DNA of 6,916 bases from Bacteroides sp. GTDB taxonomy: Bacteria; Bacteroidota; Bacteroidia; Bacteroidales; Bacteroidaceae. How positions within the stretch are numbered: the stretch's first letter is position 1; each line of letters begins with the position of its first letter. The notes beneath the pieces were generated by a model. That model was given only the letters and a program-made list of their open reading frames with translations, had not been told where the DNA came from and did no database searches. The stretch lies in contig DXOJ01000261.1 in assembly GCA_019412865.1 (NCBI GenBank), positions 1-6,916 on the forward strand. Direction: 5' to 3'. Both the position numbers and the translations under genes were made by a program. Shown piece after piece: positions 6,581-6,916 of the stretch.

Positions 6581-6679
6581 ACACATACAAACTCCACAAA
6601 AAAGTACACAGTTTCACAGACAGCACTACCATGACTCCATTTTTCATCAAAACTAACTTTGTACCAGACAAACAACATC

Positions 6680-6907
6680 TCACTTCCTCTTCACTTTGCA
6701 AATCCAACACACGATAACTAAAACCAGCAAAATAATTCCATACCAATACCAACCTCCGGTTGTCCTATTAGTAGTTTTCTCAACTCCCGTTTTATGAATC
6801 TCTGTCTTAGCACTCATATCCGACAAGCTCACAGACTGTAAATCTACTTCTTGAAGCAGTTGTTTCTCATTAACATTTTTCCTATCCACCACAGTCTTCA
6901 CCACCAT
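6680..6907 (-). CDS. Hypothetical small single-pass membrane protein, possibly 5'-partial
   Basis: I do not recognise this family. The 75-aa reading frame has a polar, charged N-terminal part (residues 1-50, rich in Lys, Glu and Thr). This is followed by a hydrophobic segment from WYWYGIILLVLVIVCWIC (about 53-70) and a basic tail, KVKRK. That pattern fits a single transmembrane helix near the C-terminus, with the basic tail probably cytoplasmic. The ATG at 6907 is only 9 nt from the window edge. The three codons before it are open (Lys-Ala-Gly), so the true start may lie outside the window and the protein may be longer. The gene reads toward the ATPase-nuclease gene on the same strand, 148 bp upstream of its ATG, but that gene has its own -7 element. 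No signal peptide is visible in the part seen. Confidence 0.55.
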   Translation of the reverse strand: MVVKTVVDRKNVNEKQLLQEVDLQSVSLSDMSAKTEIHKTGVEKTTNRTTGGWYWYGIILLVLVIVCWICKVKRK

Positions 6908-6916
6908 CCCAGCCTT

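Noticed and set aside
6532..6678. N-terminal extension of the ATPase-nuclease protein to an ATG at 6678
   Set aside because: The extra 49 residues match no domain and span the predicted -7 element and palindrome. The ATG at 6531 has a ribosome site and gives the usual family N-terminus.
6555..6752. 65-aa minus-strand reading frame overlapping the small membrane protein gene
   Set aside because: It is out of frame with the coherent transmembrane protein, crosses the intergenic promoter region and has no recognisable domain.
1..6916. Defence island or mobile element spanning the window
   Set aside because: There is no integrase, transposase, terminal repeat, att-like duplication or CRISPR repeat. 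The genes lie in separate, differently oriented units with individual promoters.

Overview
The window looks like ordinary chromosomal DNA of a Bacteroides-type bacterium (Bacteroidales). The evidence is AT-rich coding DNA, several copies of the Bacteroides -7 promoter element TAnnTTTG just upstream of genes, few strong Shine-Dalgarno sites, and protein families common in gut Bacteroides: a divergent second-type Ung, a PAS-LuxR regulator, a DUF1905 protein and the AAA-ATPase-like/PD-(D/E)XK family. There are no tRNA or rRNA genes, CRISPR arrays, IS ends or integrases.

Layout, left to right. Bases 1-192 are intergenic, with a promoter for ung and a possible outward-facing promoter at the left edge. 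ung (193-855, +) is followed 47 bp later by a PAS-LuxR regulator (903-1676, +); the two may share a transcript. A small nucleotidyltransferase-fold protein (1714-2298, -) converges on them. A 137-bp divergent promoter region (2299-2435) separates it from a HelD-like helicase (2436-4499, +), which is followed by a DUF1905 protein (4572-4883, +). A clear hairpin terminator (4917-4944) sits between DUF1905 and the convergent AAA-ATPase-like/PD-(D/E)XK protein (4975-6531, -). The right edge carries a small single-pass membrane protein (6680-6907, -) that may be cut by the window end.

How the genes fit together. DNA and RNA transactions recur (uracil excision, RNA polymerase or nucleic-acid motor, ATPase-nuclease), but the genes form at least four separate transcription units in mixed orientation. 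I see no convincing multi-gene system such as a defence island, a toxin-antitoxin pair or a secretion locus. The points most worth a second look are the altered active-site motifs of Ung, a class I-like HelD in what seems to be a Bacteroidota genome, a DUF1905 start codon that coincides with the predicted transcription start, and a palindrome inside the promoter of the ATPase-nuclease gene.
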